Positions 24,214 to 35,337 of a DNA stretch of 64,000 nucleotides are shown here, one piece after another. Within the stretch, counting starts at the first letter, position 1. Each line of letters opens with the position of its first letter. The notes below the pieces were generated by a model, which ran no database searches, was not told where the DNA came from, and worked only from the letters and a program-made list of their open reading frames with translations. Position numbers and translations under genes: made by a program. Origin of the DNA: Aldrovandia affinis (Eukaryota > Chordata > Actinopteri > Notacanthiformes > Halosauridae); NCBI GenBank assembly GCA_029706075.1, contig JAINUG010000174.1:930001-994000 (forward strand), in the 5' to 3' direction.

Positions 24214-24423
24214 TACAAACCATTCTTCCTTTTATCATTTATTTTATCCTTTGCTCAGCACCTTATGCAGAATATATTATGCACTTACTGTATGTTAATA
24301 ATTGATAGTCAGTATTTCAGAACATTCAAATAAATTAAATTATATTATAATTAAAACAATTTTAATTTTCCAATATAATAATATATATTTAATTGTTAGA
24401 CATTATTTAAGATAGCTAGTCAC

Positions 24424-24695
24424 TATCTGGCCTGGAGTGCCACTACGGGGCGGCAATTGGCTGTCGATATGAGTTCGCTGCATATATGCGTGATAATGTG
24501 TGTTACGGTGATGGCTTGGCAGGTGTTGGCTCGGATGTGGCGGTGCAGCGCCCACTACCAGTCTCGGGACTATGGCAGTGAGCTCTCATATGAGAGGGGG
24601 AATAATTGACATGAAAAAGAGGGTATAATTGGCTACTAAAATTTGGGGAAAAATTGTGAATAAAAAGAAAAAACTGAAAAAATTTTTTTTTTATA
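24424..24695 (+). repeat. SINE, 5' truncated, with 15-bp target duplication
   Basis: AAGATAGCTAGTCAC stands at 24409-24423 and again at 24696-24710, a perfect 15-bp direct repeat made by target-primed reverse transcription. Between them lies the SINE body (CTGGCCTGGAGTGCCACTAC, GGCGGCAATTGGCTGTC) and the tail GAGGGTATAATTGGCTACTA. The head is missing and part of the body is lost. Confidence 0.9.
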
Positions 24696-24710
24696 AAGAT
24701 AGCTAGTCAC

Positions 24711-25737
24711 ACTTTATATTCTCCAAATAAATGAATAAAGAAAATAAATGGCCACATTTATAAAATAAGAACTTAATTATGAGCAGTTTTCCTATTTGTT
24801 TCCATACCAGGGGATAATCATTATATGTTGTCAAATACTACCGATAGTACAATGAAAAATAGATCACATGCTCTCTGAATCAGTTGCATTTTCTTGAAAT
24901 CAAATCATCTCAAAGTAAACATAATGAGGTAATCTCAAAATCTAGAGAATATGTGAGAATAACCCCAGATCAAAAGGACTTTATTGTCCCAGTAATGGTA
25001 TTTCACTGTATTAAATTACAGTTGGATGATTGATTTGAAATGAATACATGCATTCAACACCACTACAAGTCAAGTGAGCATGAATCAACAACATGGCGGA
25101 TTAACCATGTTTCTTCCAAATGGGTGAATGAAATGGCAGCACTTGCTGCAAGTACTACTGTCTACGATTATTCATTTCTAATATGCAATTTCAGATTTCA
25201 TTTCTCTCGCATGAAAGGTCATCAAGCGATATATTGTATGCCTTTTTTCTCTTAAATTTACTCACAGATCATGACCTTTTCCCTCAACTACAAAAGGAGC
25301 TAATTGCCCATTCCCACTCAGTCAACATTGCCGCTTTCCATGTTATGTCGATGTGATTTGGTGCTAAAGCATCAGGCAGTGGGTAAAGTACTGGGGGATT
25401 AGAGACAGGGGGTTATAGCGGGAGAGCAGTGGCGCTTTAATTAGCCTCCAATTTAGAAGGGGCGGGCAGAGAGGGAATCTGACATTTCCAGACGTTTTCG
25501 CCAACCCTGCGACGGGAATCGGCAGCACTTGTGGCTCTCATCCGCGAACATACATTGAGGAGACAGAGAGAATGGCGGCATCAGTTTCAGATGTCGTGGG
25601 TTCCTGCACCAGATATCTGTGTTGAATAAGCTATAAAGGGGACAATTTCAATTGAATTGGTGTACTGTATACATAGCACATATGGCTGCTACAGATTTTT
25701 GTCTGTGTGGTATGTATGTTTTTTTTGTTTTGTTTTT
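24711..25737. other. Noncoding; possible conserved element near 25300-25570
   Basis: The first 550 bases are AT-rich with nothing recognised. About 25300-25570 is denser in C+G and in CpG (GGCGCTTTAATTAGCCTCC, CCCTGCGACGGGAATCGGCA) and not repetitive, unlike its surroundings. That would suit a conserved noncoding element, but only alignment to other fish could tell. Confidence 0.3.
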
Positions 25738-25957
25738 TACATTTTTAGACATTTAGCAGACGCTCTTATCCAGAACGACTTACACAGTTTATATTTCTTT
25801 ACATACAATCCATTTATACAGCTGGATATTTTACTGAAGCAATTCAGGTTAAGTACCTTGCTCAAGGGTACAACGGCAGTGCTCCCACCTGCAAATTGAA
25901 CCAGTAACCTCTCAGTTACAAGCCCAGTTCCCTAACCATTACACTACACTGCCGCCC
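25738..25957 (-). repeat. tRNA-derived SINE with CAAGGTACTTAACC core
   Basis: On the minus strand: GGCGGCAGTGTAGTGTAATG, GTTAGGGAACTGGGCTTGTA, core ACTGCCGTTGTACCCTTGAG and CAAGGTACTTAACCTGAATT, tail GGATAAGAGCGTCTGCTAAA. It is nearly identical over its core to the copy at 52934-53168. Confidence 0.85.
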
Positions 25958-27304
25958 CATATGTGTAACAGTGGAGGAAGCTGAACTGTATCTCTCAGTT
26001 TTTCACTCTTTAATCTCTGAGCAACAGATGGCATTATATACTATATACCTTTTTTGTCATAAATGCTTTTTATAGTCGGCAAAGGTCTGCTGTTGCAGAT
26101 TAAAAATGTTAAGTGTAATTTTAACCTGCCTGTCGGTAAATGCAGGAATCGGGACCAGTGAAAAATGGTGCTGGGAAATAATATGTCAAAAAGCCATAAT
26201 TAGAAAATAAAAGGAAACAATTTGTGTTGAGATTCGATTTCAATGTGTTTCAATTGACACCATATTGCCTACATAACAAAAAAGGGATGTAGAGTTCAAG
26301 GCACAGACGTGATGGGGATGGAGGGGTAGGGGCGGGGGGTCCATCTGTTTATTTCTGCCTCCATATTTGTTTCTATATATTTTCCACAACAGATAGCAAC
26401 TAATATACCAAGTTATACATTTTTGAATAATTTATTATCTAGTGTTTTCAGAAAATAACAGGTTATTACTTATCCATTTTAGCTGGTTTGCAGCAAAGTT
26501 AAATGATTATAGGAACAAAAATCTTTAATGGACTTCTATAAATATCCCATAATTAGGTCATTAACTTGTAGAGGGCACCAGCTTAGATTTGATTCTAGTC
26601 ATGTACAAGTGGCACATTACTCTTCCAAAAAGTGAATAGCTTTCCAGAAAGAATGCTGGTTATTGGCAGACTTGCACATGGAATTAACTCTTGTTCGAGT
26701 GCAAGGAAACATGGGTCGATAACCCAATTTAGTCTTTATGTCTAAATAATGCAAATAACAGTTATATTTTTTTCGATTGTACACAGACCTCACAGAAGCA
26801 TGCATTCAAGCAACATAATCATTTATTAATTTTCAGCAAGGGCTTACAATGCATTGGCTGTTGCACTGCCAGCCATTTCCACTGTTTATTTGTACAAATG
26901 GCTATGTGGGGCTTATCACAATAACTTGTCTAAACTGGAACTACTAGGGTTTGTTCACTTCACTGTTTCAGACTAGACTTGGGTGCCTTGCCATGAACTA
27001 ATGGGAGATGTAGTTTGGAGCTTGTCAGACACAAATCTCAAGCTCTTTACATGACCTACCAGGATGTTTTCTGTTAAATGTTTTGTGAGTCTGTCTTTGG
27101 AATGCATCTCTGGTGTTCAGACATATTAAATCTGTTTTGCATAAAATCAGCCCCAATTTATTATGTTTTCCGTTTTATATATCTCTATAATTCACTTATA
27201 AATATTACACAATTATCACAATAAATATTAATTTGTGACTTAGCCTTCTGGGTTTTATTAATGCTTCACTGATATATATACGTATATATATATATTGTGG
27301 GATC
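25958..27304. other. Noncoding stretch
   Basis: No gene recognised. An ACTACATCTCCCA motif (minus strand, about 27001-27016) partly resembles the ZNF143 site. Confidence 0.35.
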
Positions 27305-27594
27305 AGTAAAGTTTGAATAAAAAATGTCTACTCCCTGAATCCAGTAGCCTTAACAGTAAATGTAATGTTCAGCATTCTGAATAATGTAAACAAGTGGCAT
27401 TACATGTTAAAACTCCTCACTTCTCCCACGTTCATTTTTTTAATTTGATTTCATATAATAATTATTACACAGGATTCAAATTATAAATTAAATCACCAAA
27501 TTCATTGATAGGCAGAGCCTAATTCCTTGTGAATTAACCTTCATCAAAAAATATACAATTCACATTTCAATTAAAATTAAGGGCTGGTTTATTA
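27305..27594. repeat. Unclassified repeat, copy A, first part
   Basis: Aligns by eye to 35340-35640: TCCCTGAATCCAGTAGCCTT with AACAG, CAGCATTCTGAATA, TTGATAGGCAGAGC, AACCTTCATCAAAA, and GGGCTGGTTTATTA. No coding region. The family is unknown to me; one possibility is an old LTR. Confidence 0.65.
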
Positions 27595-27603
27595 GGTTAT
27601 AAG

Positions 27604-28078
27604 TGTGGCAGCCACCTGGAGGCATACCGAGGGGTGGTGGCTGAGGGGCGGTACATAGTGGCCTGTTGGCTCCACCCCCAGACCTTAATGGGAAGTCCAG
27701 GGCTAACGGGGCACACCTGACGCACTTTAAAAAAGTAATGAACAGGAAATAAAAGATGCATCTTTTCCACAGGATCTTCGCAAAGATAGGGAAATGCGTT
27801 GGGGAGTGAAGGAGAGATAGAGATTTTTTTGGGATTGCTTACTGGATTTGACTCATATTGTTTTGAAAACCCTGATTCTGTATTGACTATTGTTTGTTTG
27901 AGGACCTGGCTTGGATTTTTGACTATGGATTACGAATCAACAAGAAGGACAACAACAAGTTTGTTTTTCTTCATTTTCCCTTTTGTGTAGGAATCCCCAC
28001 AATAAATTACTCTTGATTCCTATTTTGCTAGTGTATGGTGATTTTATTATTGATCTTTGGCTGCGCTGTAACCTAACA
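27604..28078 (+). mobile_element. LTR-like sequence, possibly a Gypsy-type solo LTR
   Basis: It begins TGTGGCAGCCACC and ends CTGTAACCTAACA, giving the TG...CA ends of an LTR. It has a promoter-like GCACTTTAAAAAAGTAA and a polyadenylation signal in CCCCACAATAAATTACTC, in the order expected of U3-R-U5. Composition resembles Gypsy LTRs of fish. No internal gene region is attached. It is an old fossil; the family is uncertain. Confidence 0.45.
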
Positions 28079-28085
28079 CCAGGAT

Positions 28086-28176
28086 TTTCTGCAGACCGCG
28101 CAAACCCTTCATTCACCGATCTACGGGATATTCCACAGACCGCACAAATGCTACAATCGCCATCCTACGGAAAATC
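28086..28176 (+). repeat. Imperfect 42-43-bp tandem duplication
   Basis: Two units share CAGACCGCGCAAA/CAGACCGCACAAA, CACCGATCTACGG/CGCCATCCTACGG at the same spacing. They are diverged, so the duplication is old. Confidence 0.6.
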
Positions 28177-28249
28177 CAGTAGCAGAAATTCAATTCAATT
28201 CAAATGTGTGTTGAGGTGCAACGTCCAAATATTATATCATTATATAACA

Positions 28250-28460
28250 AACACATTGGGGTGGTGTAGACTTCGCTGACAAAACAATTGCCTGTTACAA
28301 GAGACAAACAAAGTCACTAAAGTTGTACTATAAAATAATTTGCTACATGCTTAACATTGCTATCCTAAATGCTTGCATTGTTTACACTAAAGCTCATAAT
28401 ACAAAGATGAAATTGCGCAACTTCAGAGAGTCTATCAACGAACTTGATAGGTATAAGCTA
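28250..28460 (+). pseudogene. piggyBac transposase fragment
   Basis: The frame from 28263 encodes GGVDFADKTIACYK, QTKSLKLYYKIICYMLNIA and ILNACIVYTKAH, then LRNFRESI. This matches the conserved 'MGGVD-x-x-D' block and the following 'W/YYKKIF-x-x-LLD-x-A-x-x-NA-x-I-x-Y' of piggyBac/PGBD transposases, near the end of the catalytic domain. The Met before GGVD is disrupted. Upstream and downstream domains are absent and no TTAA-bordered ends were found. Confidence 0.75.
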
Positions 28461-28850
28461 CAGGAAAGTAGTAGGAACTCAACACAATCCCAACAGACAC
28501 AACAAACAAAAGGCATGTAAAAAATTGAAACTAATAACAAAATGAAGAATGAGATTAACTTGTGACATTACAGAGAATGAACTCAATTCATTGAAATATA
28601 ACTCTTCTGTCAATTTTCAAAATGGTTACATGCAAATGTAGATGTGACAAATAAATGTAAGATTGTAAAAATGTATCTGTACATAATTTATACATATTCT
28701 GTATATAATAATACTAATTTGTTCAAATGTGTATGACATACCATATATCTCCACAAATTATGTATTATTATAAATTATGTACAAATACATCTTTTCTAAT
28801 TTTCATTAGAAGTGTTAGACTGAAGGTTGGCTAGGTTTGTTATGTGGTTA

Positions 28851-29410
28851 GGCGAATATGACAAAATATTCAACATCCAATCTGCAGATGTAGGTTCAAC
28901 TACCTTAACAAATACTAAATCCTAGATATTAAAAATGACATGTAACAATCACAAAAGAGATGAAATGGAAGGAAATGATATCAAACCAAGTGTGTCTCTC
29001 TCCAAATGCTAACACACACAGCCAAAGTGTAAACTGGGACCAGATTTCCCAAGGATGCACGAAAGTGAAGAATCACCCTTGAATTGCTAGACTCCTTTAA
29101 CTGCCAAAAAACTGAGCTCAAGCCATCAATAGGTCACACTTTAAGTGTTTGGAGGAGGGGGGGGGTAACCCAGTTTCAGACCCCTTTTTATATTTTTGTT
29201 TTGGGTCACTTATTGCCACAAGATCCTTTCAAGGTAATGGTTGAAATGATCCTCTCATGATTAGAATCATGGTGACAACAAACATCGATAGGGCATGGGG
29301 TGAACAGCTTGGTTTATACTGAGATGTAGTTGAGCTGATATTTGGAGAAACATAATATGCTTAGGCAAGGAATATTGCTACCATGTAACACCTTGGACCT
29401 CCGCTTTTAA
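28851..29410. repeat. Unclassified repeat, copy A, second part
   Basis: Continues the match to 35660-36230: GTAGGTTCAACTACCTTAAC, AAATACTAAATCCTAGA, GAGATGAAATGGAAG, AATAGGTCACACT, CAGACCCCTTTTTATAT, GAGCTGATATTTGGAGA. Confidence 0.65.
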
Positions 29411-29493
29411 TCTGATGGGCCAAAATATTTAGCTCATAAGTAGAAACCTAAAACTGCGATGTGTGACATAGGCATGTACATTTTTGGCCATTG

Positions 29494-29661
29494 GTAAAAC
29501 CATGAGTAAAACCTTTAGCAAAAGCATTGGTAAAACCATTAGCTAGACGATCAGCAAAACCGTTAGTAGAACCATACATAGAACCATATGTAGAACCGTT
29601 AGCAAAACCATTAGCACAACCATTAGTAAAACTATTAGTAAAATTATTAGGAAAGTCATTC
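29494..29661. repeat. 12-bp minisatellite
   Basis: Fourteen units of about GTAAAACCATTA in unbroken 12-base register, with scattered substitutions. As 12 is a multiple of 3, the array is open in several frames on both strands and yields artefactual four-residue repeats (KPLV on plus, NGFT on minus). Confidence 0.9.
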
Positions 29662-29699
29662 GCAAGTAGCTCCGCAGCGAGCACAGCAATATGTAAAAC

Positions 29700-30356
29700 A
29701 CCAGCAGGTCTGGCAGACCCAGAGCCACAACAAAATCAGAAGACAAGTTTCTGAGAGTCAATAGCTTGTGTGATAGGCGGCTCACAGGACAACAGCTTCA
29801 AGCTCAGCTTAACACTGGTCGAAGTAAGGAAGTCTCAGTTTGAACTGTGAAGAGAAGACTTTGAGCTGCAGGTTTGACAAGTCAAGTGGCAGTAAGAAAG
29901 CCATTGCTAAGATGGCAAAATAAGAAAAAGAGGCTTGCCTGGGCCATGAAGCACTGCCAGTGGACTACTGAAGACTGGAAGAAGGTCTTATGGACCGATG
30001 AAATCTTGAAATTTTGAAAGGTTTTTGTAGGCTGTCGAGTAGGCAAAAGGATGGTTCCTTAGTGTGTGACACCAACTGTCAAACATGGAGGAGGAAGCGT
30101 GATCTTTTGCTGGATCCAGAGTCGGCGACTTGCACAGAGCGACTGTTAACCCATTACTTGTTCCCTGAAAAGGGCCTTTTTTTATAACTCTGAAATTTAC
30201 ATTATTTTTCAGTTTTTGGTAACCTAAACTTTTTTTTGGAAACCTCTGGCAGTTTACCTTTGTACCATTTCAGGTTATTCAGTGGACTTGAAATGCTTAC
30301 ATTTCTGTAAAAACTGGAAAATGGGGGTGTTCTAAAACTTTTGACTGGTAGTGTAT
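29700..30356 (+). mobile_element. Tc1 transposon, 5' truncated and decayed
   Basis: Starts inside the transposase region (GTCTGGCAGACCCAGAGCCA). It runs through the AAAGAGGCTTGCCTGGGCCA and GACTGGAAGAAGGTCTTATG block, which encodes WKKVLWTDE-like residues, and the TGTCAAACATGGAGGAGGAA block (VKHGGG). It ends with the terminal repeat GGGGGTGTTCTAAAACTTTT, GACTGGTAGTG. The frame has several stops. The left end meets the minisatellite. Confidence 0.85.
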
Positions 30357-30357
30357 G

Positions 30358-30394
<37 letters not shown>

Positions 30395-30402
30395 TTGTGT
30401 GT
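30353..30402. repeat. (TA)n(GT)n microsatellite
   Basis: TATGTATATATATATATGTG followed by GT units, directly at the outer edge of the Tc1 end. Confidence 0.9.
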
Positions 30403-31984
30403 GAACTGAGCTGCTAATGAAATGCTGTCCAGCAATTGTTGCTTTTCCTAGGCAACCCAATTCACAGCACCAAATGATTACTGAGGTAATGTTGCTGCCT
30501 TGCTTAAAAACTATTGAACCTAAGACTTAGATACTGCCTTGGCCATTTATTTTGTTTTTTTTACAAAAACAGATGCTTGCTAGTCATCGATGTAGTACTA
30601 TTTCTTGTTACATATTGATTCATAAATTTCAGACACATTTTTGCCATGTATGACTATGGCATTACAGACACATTGTCCAGAGAGGAAATGTTAACTAAGT
30701 CCAACATCCATATTTATGCACACGCAATAAATAATAGGCTGGACCTAGGTTGGACTTGAGTTGAGGCAAAGCTTGCAGCATTGCAGCGAGTACCTGAAAG
30801 AGCCTTACAGATAAATTGGTCGAGGCAGACTGCAGGATACTTGCTTTCACTTTTTTGTGTGTTTATTTTGTCATCTGTTATTTTATGCCCATTACATGCA
30901 ATCAGGATGCCCTGCACAATAGCATCTTACTTAATCCCAGTGTAGCCTGGCTATTGATAGTGCTAGGCCTGGGGATCAGAGGGAGCTGCTCCAGCTCTGC
31001 TCCATTGCACACTTCCTTCCTGTTTCTCCTTTTTTGTTTCTCCTCACAAGGAGCACATTGATATGTAAAACAGGAAGGTGCAGGGAATTTAATCGGAGTC
31101 CCCCGTTTAACTGCAAAAAAAGAAGAAAAAAAAAAAAGGATAGAGGAGCTTACATCTGCAAAATAAAAAAAAATTCTCCCCAGCAGCTCATCATTCTAAT
31201 GCTTCTATTGATCCACAGCGGAGTGGTTCCCCCTTGACAATGCACACAAGAATATTCAAAGCAGCTAATCACTGGATATAACTCCAGGGACCCTTTCAAA
31301 AACCATAGGGGCGACTTTCAGGCCTCTCCATAATCCCCCGGTATGTAAACACATTAAGGCATTACAAATGACATGCTCATTAGATGGGCCCGGATTTCAC
31401 ACTGTACGCTGCACACCGCGTACAGCCCGATCCGGGAAGGCGTCAAGGTTAAGTGCTGCGTTCACGCACAAAGCGATTTCCCCAATCGTGTGTCCTGCTT
31501 ACTTTGAATCTTCTGAACAAATGTGGCTTGGCATAACACAAACCCTGACACCTTTGCTTTGCTGACTCCACAATTTACCATTCCAACAAAATGTACATTT
31601 CCTGGTTAACGGTCAGCTTGTTGAGGTCATTATGTTCAGTGTAAGGAGTAGAAGATCTTGCAACACTCTTCTGTTTGTTGTGGAGCTCGCCAGGGCTCGG
31701 TTTGATCAGTGCCAAATAAGACATGCGCCGATGGGCCAGCTGCATGAAAAACCTTCCTAGGGCAGTGCTGTCAGGTCAATGCCATCTTTTAGCAGTTACC
31801 AAACAATGCCCAGGCACAGGCTTTCTACATTTGTCCATATAATGACCTCCTCTGGTTTAAGACACTAAATTAAGGGCTGGATGTTTGAGGAACAAGTTCA
31901 AACAAAATGTCTTCCGTGCACCGCCCGATTGGGTTCTGCAGTGCTTACATGCTAGGACTGGATGAAATGAGAGCTTCAGTACCC
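30403..31984. other. Noncoding; possible conserved element near 30720-31470
   Basis: No gene recognised. About 30930-31470 contains unique-looking, higher-complexity sequence (GGCCTGGGGATCAGAGGGAG, GGGCGACTTTCAGGCCTCTC, CACACCGCGTACAGCCCGAT) interrupted by an A-rich run at 31110-31175. It is a candidate conserved noncoding region only. Confidence 0.3.
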
Positions 31985-32075
31985 CCCTCCAGCCCCACTA
32001 TAAAGCACTTTGAGATCCATGGATGAACGGCACTACACAACTAAAAGTCAATCATTATTATTATCATTATTCCTT
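31985..32075 (+). repeat. L2-type LINE or SINE 3' tail
   Basis: ATAAAGCACTTTGAGATCCA, then AACGGCACTACACAACTAAA and ATTATTATTATC follow the 'GCGCTTTGAG...AAAGGCGCTATATAAAT' pattern of L2-clade 3' ends. The body is not recognised. Confidence 0.5.
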
Positions 32076-34783
32076 TCTTCCAAGGGTTTTGATAGAGCTC
32101 GATGGGCCAGCAAAATATTTCATTGAGCATTCAATGTTCCTTAGCAACGCACCCGTTTGATAATCACCGGTTGCCATAGGAACACAAATTAAGAAGGATC
32201 CGTGTTGTGGCTCAGATGTTGGGTGGGTTGTTAACCCTGCCACGAAAGCCCTCAGAATGCGGAAGGATTGACCTCTGGCAGAACGAGAAACGACACGTAA
32301 GAGTGAAATCAAGTGCGTGATAAGAAAGAAACTGCAGATGAAAACATGCACACATCTGCCCATTGACTGTGTCACGGTAAAATGTGCCCTGTTCCAAAAA
32401 ATGGCTCTACAGCAACATGAGCTGCAGCCCTTTTCTTAGTATGCACGATCCACAGTCAACCATTAATAACGAGAGGGGTAGTGTGTCCTGTATCGAGGGA
32501 GAAAAACACTGTGTTGAGTCACAGAGTTCAAACCCCAGCCCTTTGAAGACACGTTGCCTTTAAGGATGAAAAGAACGATTGTTTTTTCAAAGAAAAAAAA
32601 ACACTGAAAAGTACAAAATACCACAAAAAAAAAATAATAATAATAGTCATAATTTGAATGGGGAGATGTGAATACAGTAACCTAAATTGATATCTTTCAC
32701 TTAATTTTTCTCAATTATAAAATTGTTATTTATACGTATACAGATAATACTTTCTACATAGTTAGGATAAGATCACAGAATCTCTGACTGGTTATGTGGA
32801 GTTCACACTGCTAAACCAATTTACTGTATATCATTTGACAAAACATGGACAGACATTCATTTAATATTCACATCATTTTCTGTTCACATTCTGAAAATGG
32901 CTGCAAGACGTCAGTAGACACACAGACGAGGTCTGACGATGGTATAGACACTGGCAACACATATTTACAGACAGCCTGCTCCCAAAGGGAGACAACTTAC
33001 AGTTTAAAGATATGTAAAATATAATATTCAAAGTATATTGAATATAGATCAATTTGAATTGATGTATTTCATTATTTTTTAATGATAAAATATTCATTTC
33101 TGCAGTAAATACACCAAAACTTGACACACAAAATATGTTCATATAGAGACATATAGATGGACATTTTGAAAAGATAATCATTATATTCAATATTTCTTAT
33201 GTGACCATATTTTGTATAACAGCATTGCGCTTTTGAAAAGGTAGTATAATATGGCTGTTCAGAAACGAAGAAGAGTCTGCTCTAACTCGTCTCAATAACT
33301 GATGTTAAAAAAAACATGACCCAGATGTTAACTGTAAAATTAGAGAGCTATTAATAGCTGCATGTGTCTTGGCATATGTGCTTGACCTACCATGACTACA
33401 TTAATGTGCTGACAGAATAATATTCCACATTGCCATTAATTCCATGCCTGGTAGGAAGGCAAAATAAGCTGAGTGTTTAAGGAGCGGGCTCAGTGTGTTT
33501 CACATTGAAATTTCATGAGCGTGCTCAACAGCACAACACCCCTTCAAGGAAACATTCCAAAGAGGTCCAATTGGCTTATATTTCGGCCAATTAAATTTAT
33601 TTGAAGGTAGGTCGTGTAAAACTCTGATCGTAAGCCAGCAAATAAAAAAAGGTCTCAAAACAATGCAACACACTGGAATAATGGGAGTAATTAGTATTGT
33701 TGCAGCCACGACCACCCTTTGTTTGATGGGAAACATGGCTGTATGCAAACCAAGAACCTAATTAGCTCCTTTGAAATAGAATTTTGGAATCGTATTCAAA
33801 TTACAAAACATAGATTGCATGTGTTCCCTTCCCTGCTTAAAAAAGCGCCTCTTTGGCTTTGCTGCCAGATGAAAACAAAGCTGCACAGAACATGCATTAA
33901 ATGTAAATAGCTGATACTGTTACTGCTATACAAATGAGAGAGGCATGCACAGAAATCTGTTGTGTTCATATATATATGAAAAGGTTAGAATGTAAAAAGC
34001 AAATTAATTTCTGAAATATGTAAATTTGCATTTCTCCAGTAGACAGAGCAAATACAATAAAGATGTAATTTTCTGATACAATACATTTACAGCATTGTTC
34101 ATCATGGAGTAAAAGTACTTTTCTTTAAGGACTGCCCATTTTGCCTACTATGCTATGGCAAATAATCAATGACAAAGTATATCTTGGGAAATCTGTCATG
34201 AAGAAACTGAAGCATAAAACATGTACTTACAGTTATGAATTTATGGTAATTTAATAACAGGGACCCAGTTCAGGGAACATAAAATAAATAATGACTATAT
34301 TTTTCCTTCAAGCTTAATCCAAAACATTTTTTATAAATTAACTTCGTGTTTCTCAACAAAAACAAATCCACAATGCTGCCTAATGGTTAATGCTGAGTTT
34401 AATCTCTGAGTAACAATTATAGAGCGAACAAAGAAATAGCCATCCAAAGGTATGCATCCAATACCAATATGGAATCCTCTATATTTTTGACATACACCTA
34501 GTGTTAACTTGTACTCAGAGATGCCACATTTTTTACTGTGTTAACCACCAGCATCCGCTCAGGCCTAAGAGGAATAAAAAAATTCCTAATTTTAAACCAG
34601 GTCTATAAGCTAGCTAGTGTTAACTAGAAATGCATAAAAAAACAAAAACACCCCTACAGGAAGGTGACCAGGGAATGTCTGATTTATGTCTGATTTATCT
34701 AAATTAGCTGATTTATAATGATGGTACATCACAGATATCAATTATTATCATGGCATCAACTTTATTTTATTTATGTTTTAAGG
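32076..34783. other. Noncoding stretch
   Basis: No gene or repeat family recognised. AAT-rich run at 32622-32645. Confidence 0.35.
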
Positions 34784-34785
34784 TA

Positions 34786-35330
34786 CAGGTAACTGCCAAA
34801 ATAAAGGAAATACTTGAGTAAATAAAGGGTTCTGGTGGCTCTGTCATAGTTTGGGGTGTATTTACCTGGCATGGTTTAGGTTCACTCAACTCCTTAGAGG
34901 GCAAGGTAAATGCTAATAAATACAAAGCCATTCTGAGTGATGCCCTTCCTCCTACGGTGAAGCATTTCTATCCTGATGGCAGTGGTCTCTTTCAGGATTA
35001 CAATGTTCACATTCACAGTGCACGACTGGTCACTGAATAGTTTCATGAAAATGGAAATGCTGTAAACATATAACGCAAACTATTCAGTTTGGCCACAGCC
35101 CATGGCCGTCTCAGTCACCAGATCTCAATCCAATTGAACACTTATGGGAGATTCCATCACCATCAATAAAACAACAAATTATTTTCTCATGGAAGAATGG
35201 TGTTGCATCCCTCCAATAAAGTTTGTAGAATCTATGGCAAAGTGCACTGAAGCTGTCCTGGTGGTTCGTGGTGATGCAACTCCCTATTAAGACACTTTTT
35301 ATTGGTGTTTCCTTTATTTTGGCAGTTACC
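34786..35330 (+). mobile_element. Tc1-type nonautonomous derivative (545 bp)
   Basis: Ends CAGGTAACTGCCAAAATAAA and TTTATTTTGGCAGTTACC are inverted repeats; TA precedes the left end. The interior (TTTACCTGGCATGGTTTAGG, CACTTATGGGAGATTCCATC, CCTCCAATAAAGTTTGTAGA) matches the 10423 copy, including the position where the N-terminal transposase region is missing. Confidence 0.85.
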
Positions 35331-35337
35331 TCCTTTC

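Larger units (their letters stand above)
27600..28845. mobile_element. Composite insertion in repeat copy A
   Basis: Compared with the uninterrupted copy at 35338-36240, 1246 extra bases lie here, bordered by GGTTA on both sides (27595-27599 and 28846-28850). It contains an LTR-like stretch, a tandem duplication and a piggyBac transposase scrap, so it is likely the sum of more than one event. Confidence 0.5.

Noticed and set aside
29448-29785. Repeat protein with NGFT or KPLV units, or a CRISPR-like array
   Set aside because: A 12-bp minisatellite without spacers; the frames stay open only because the unit length is a multiple of three.
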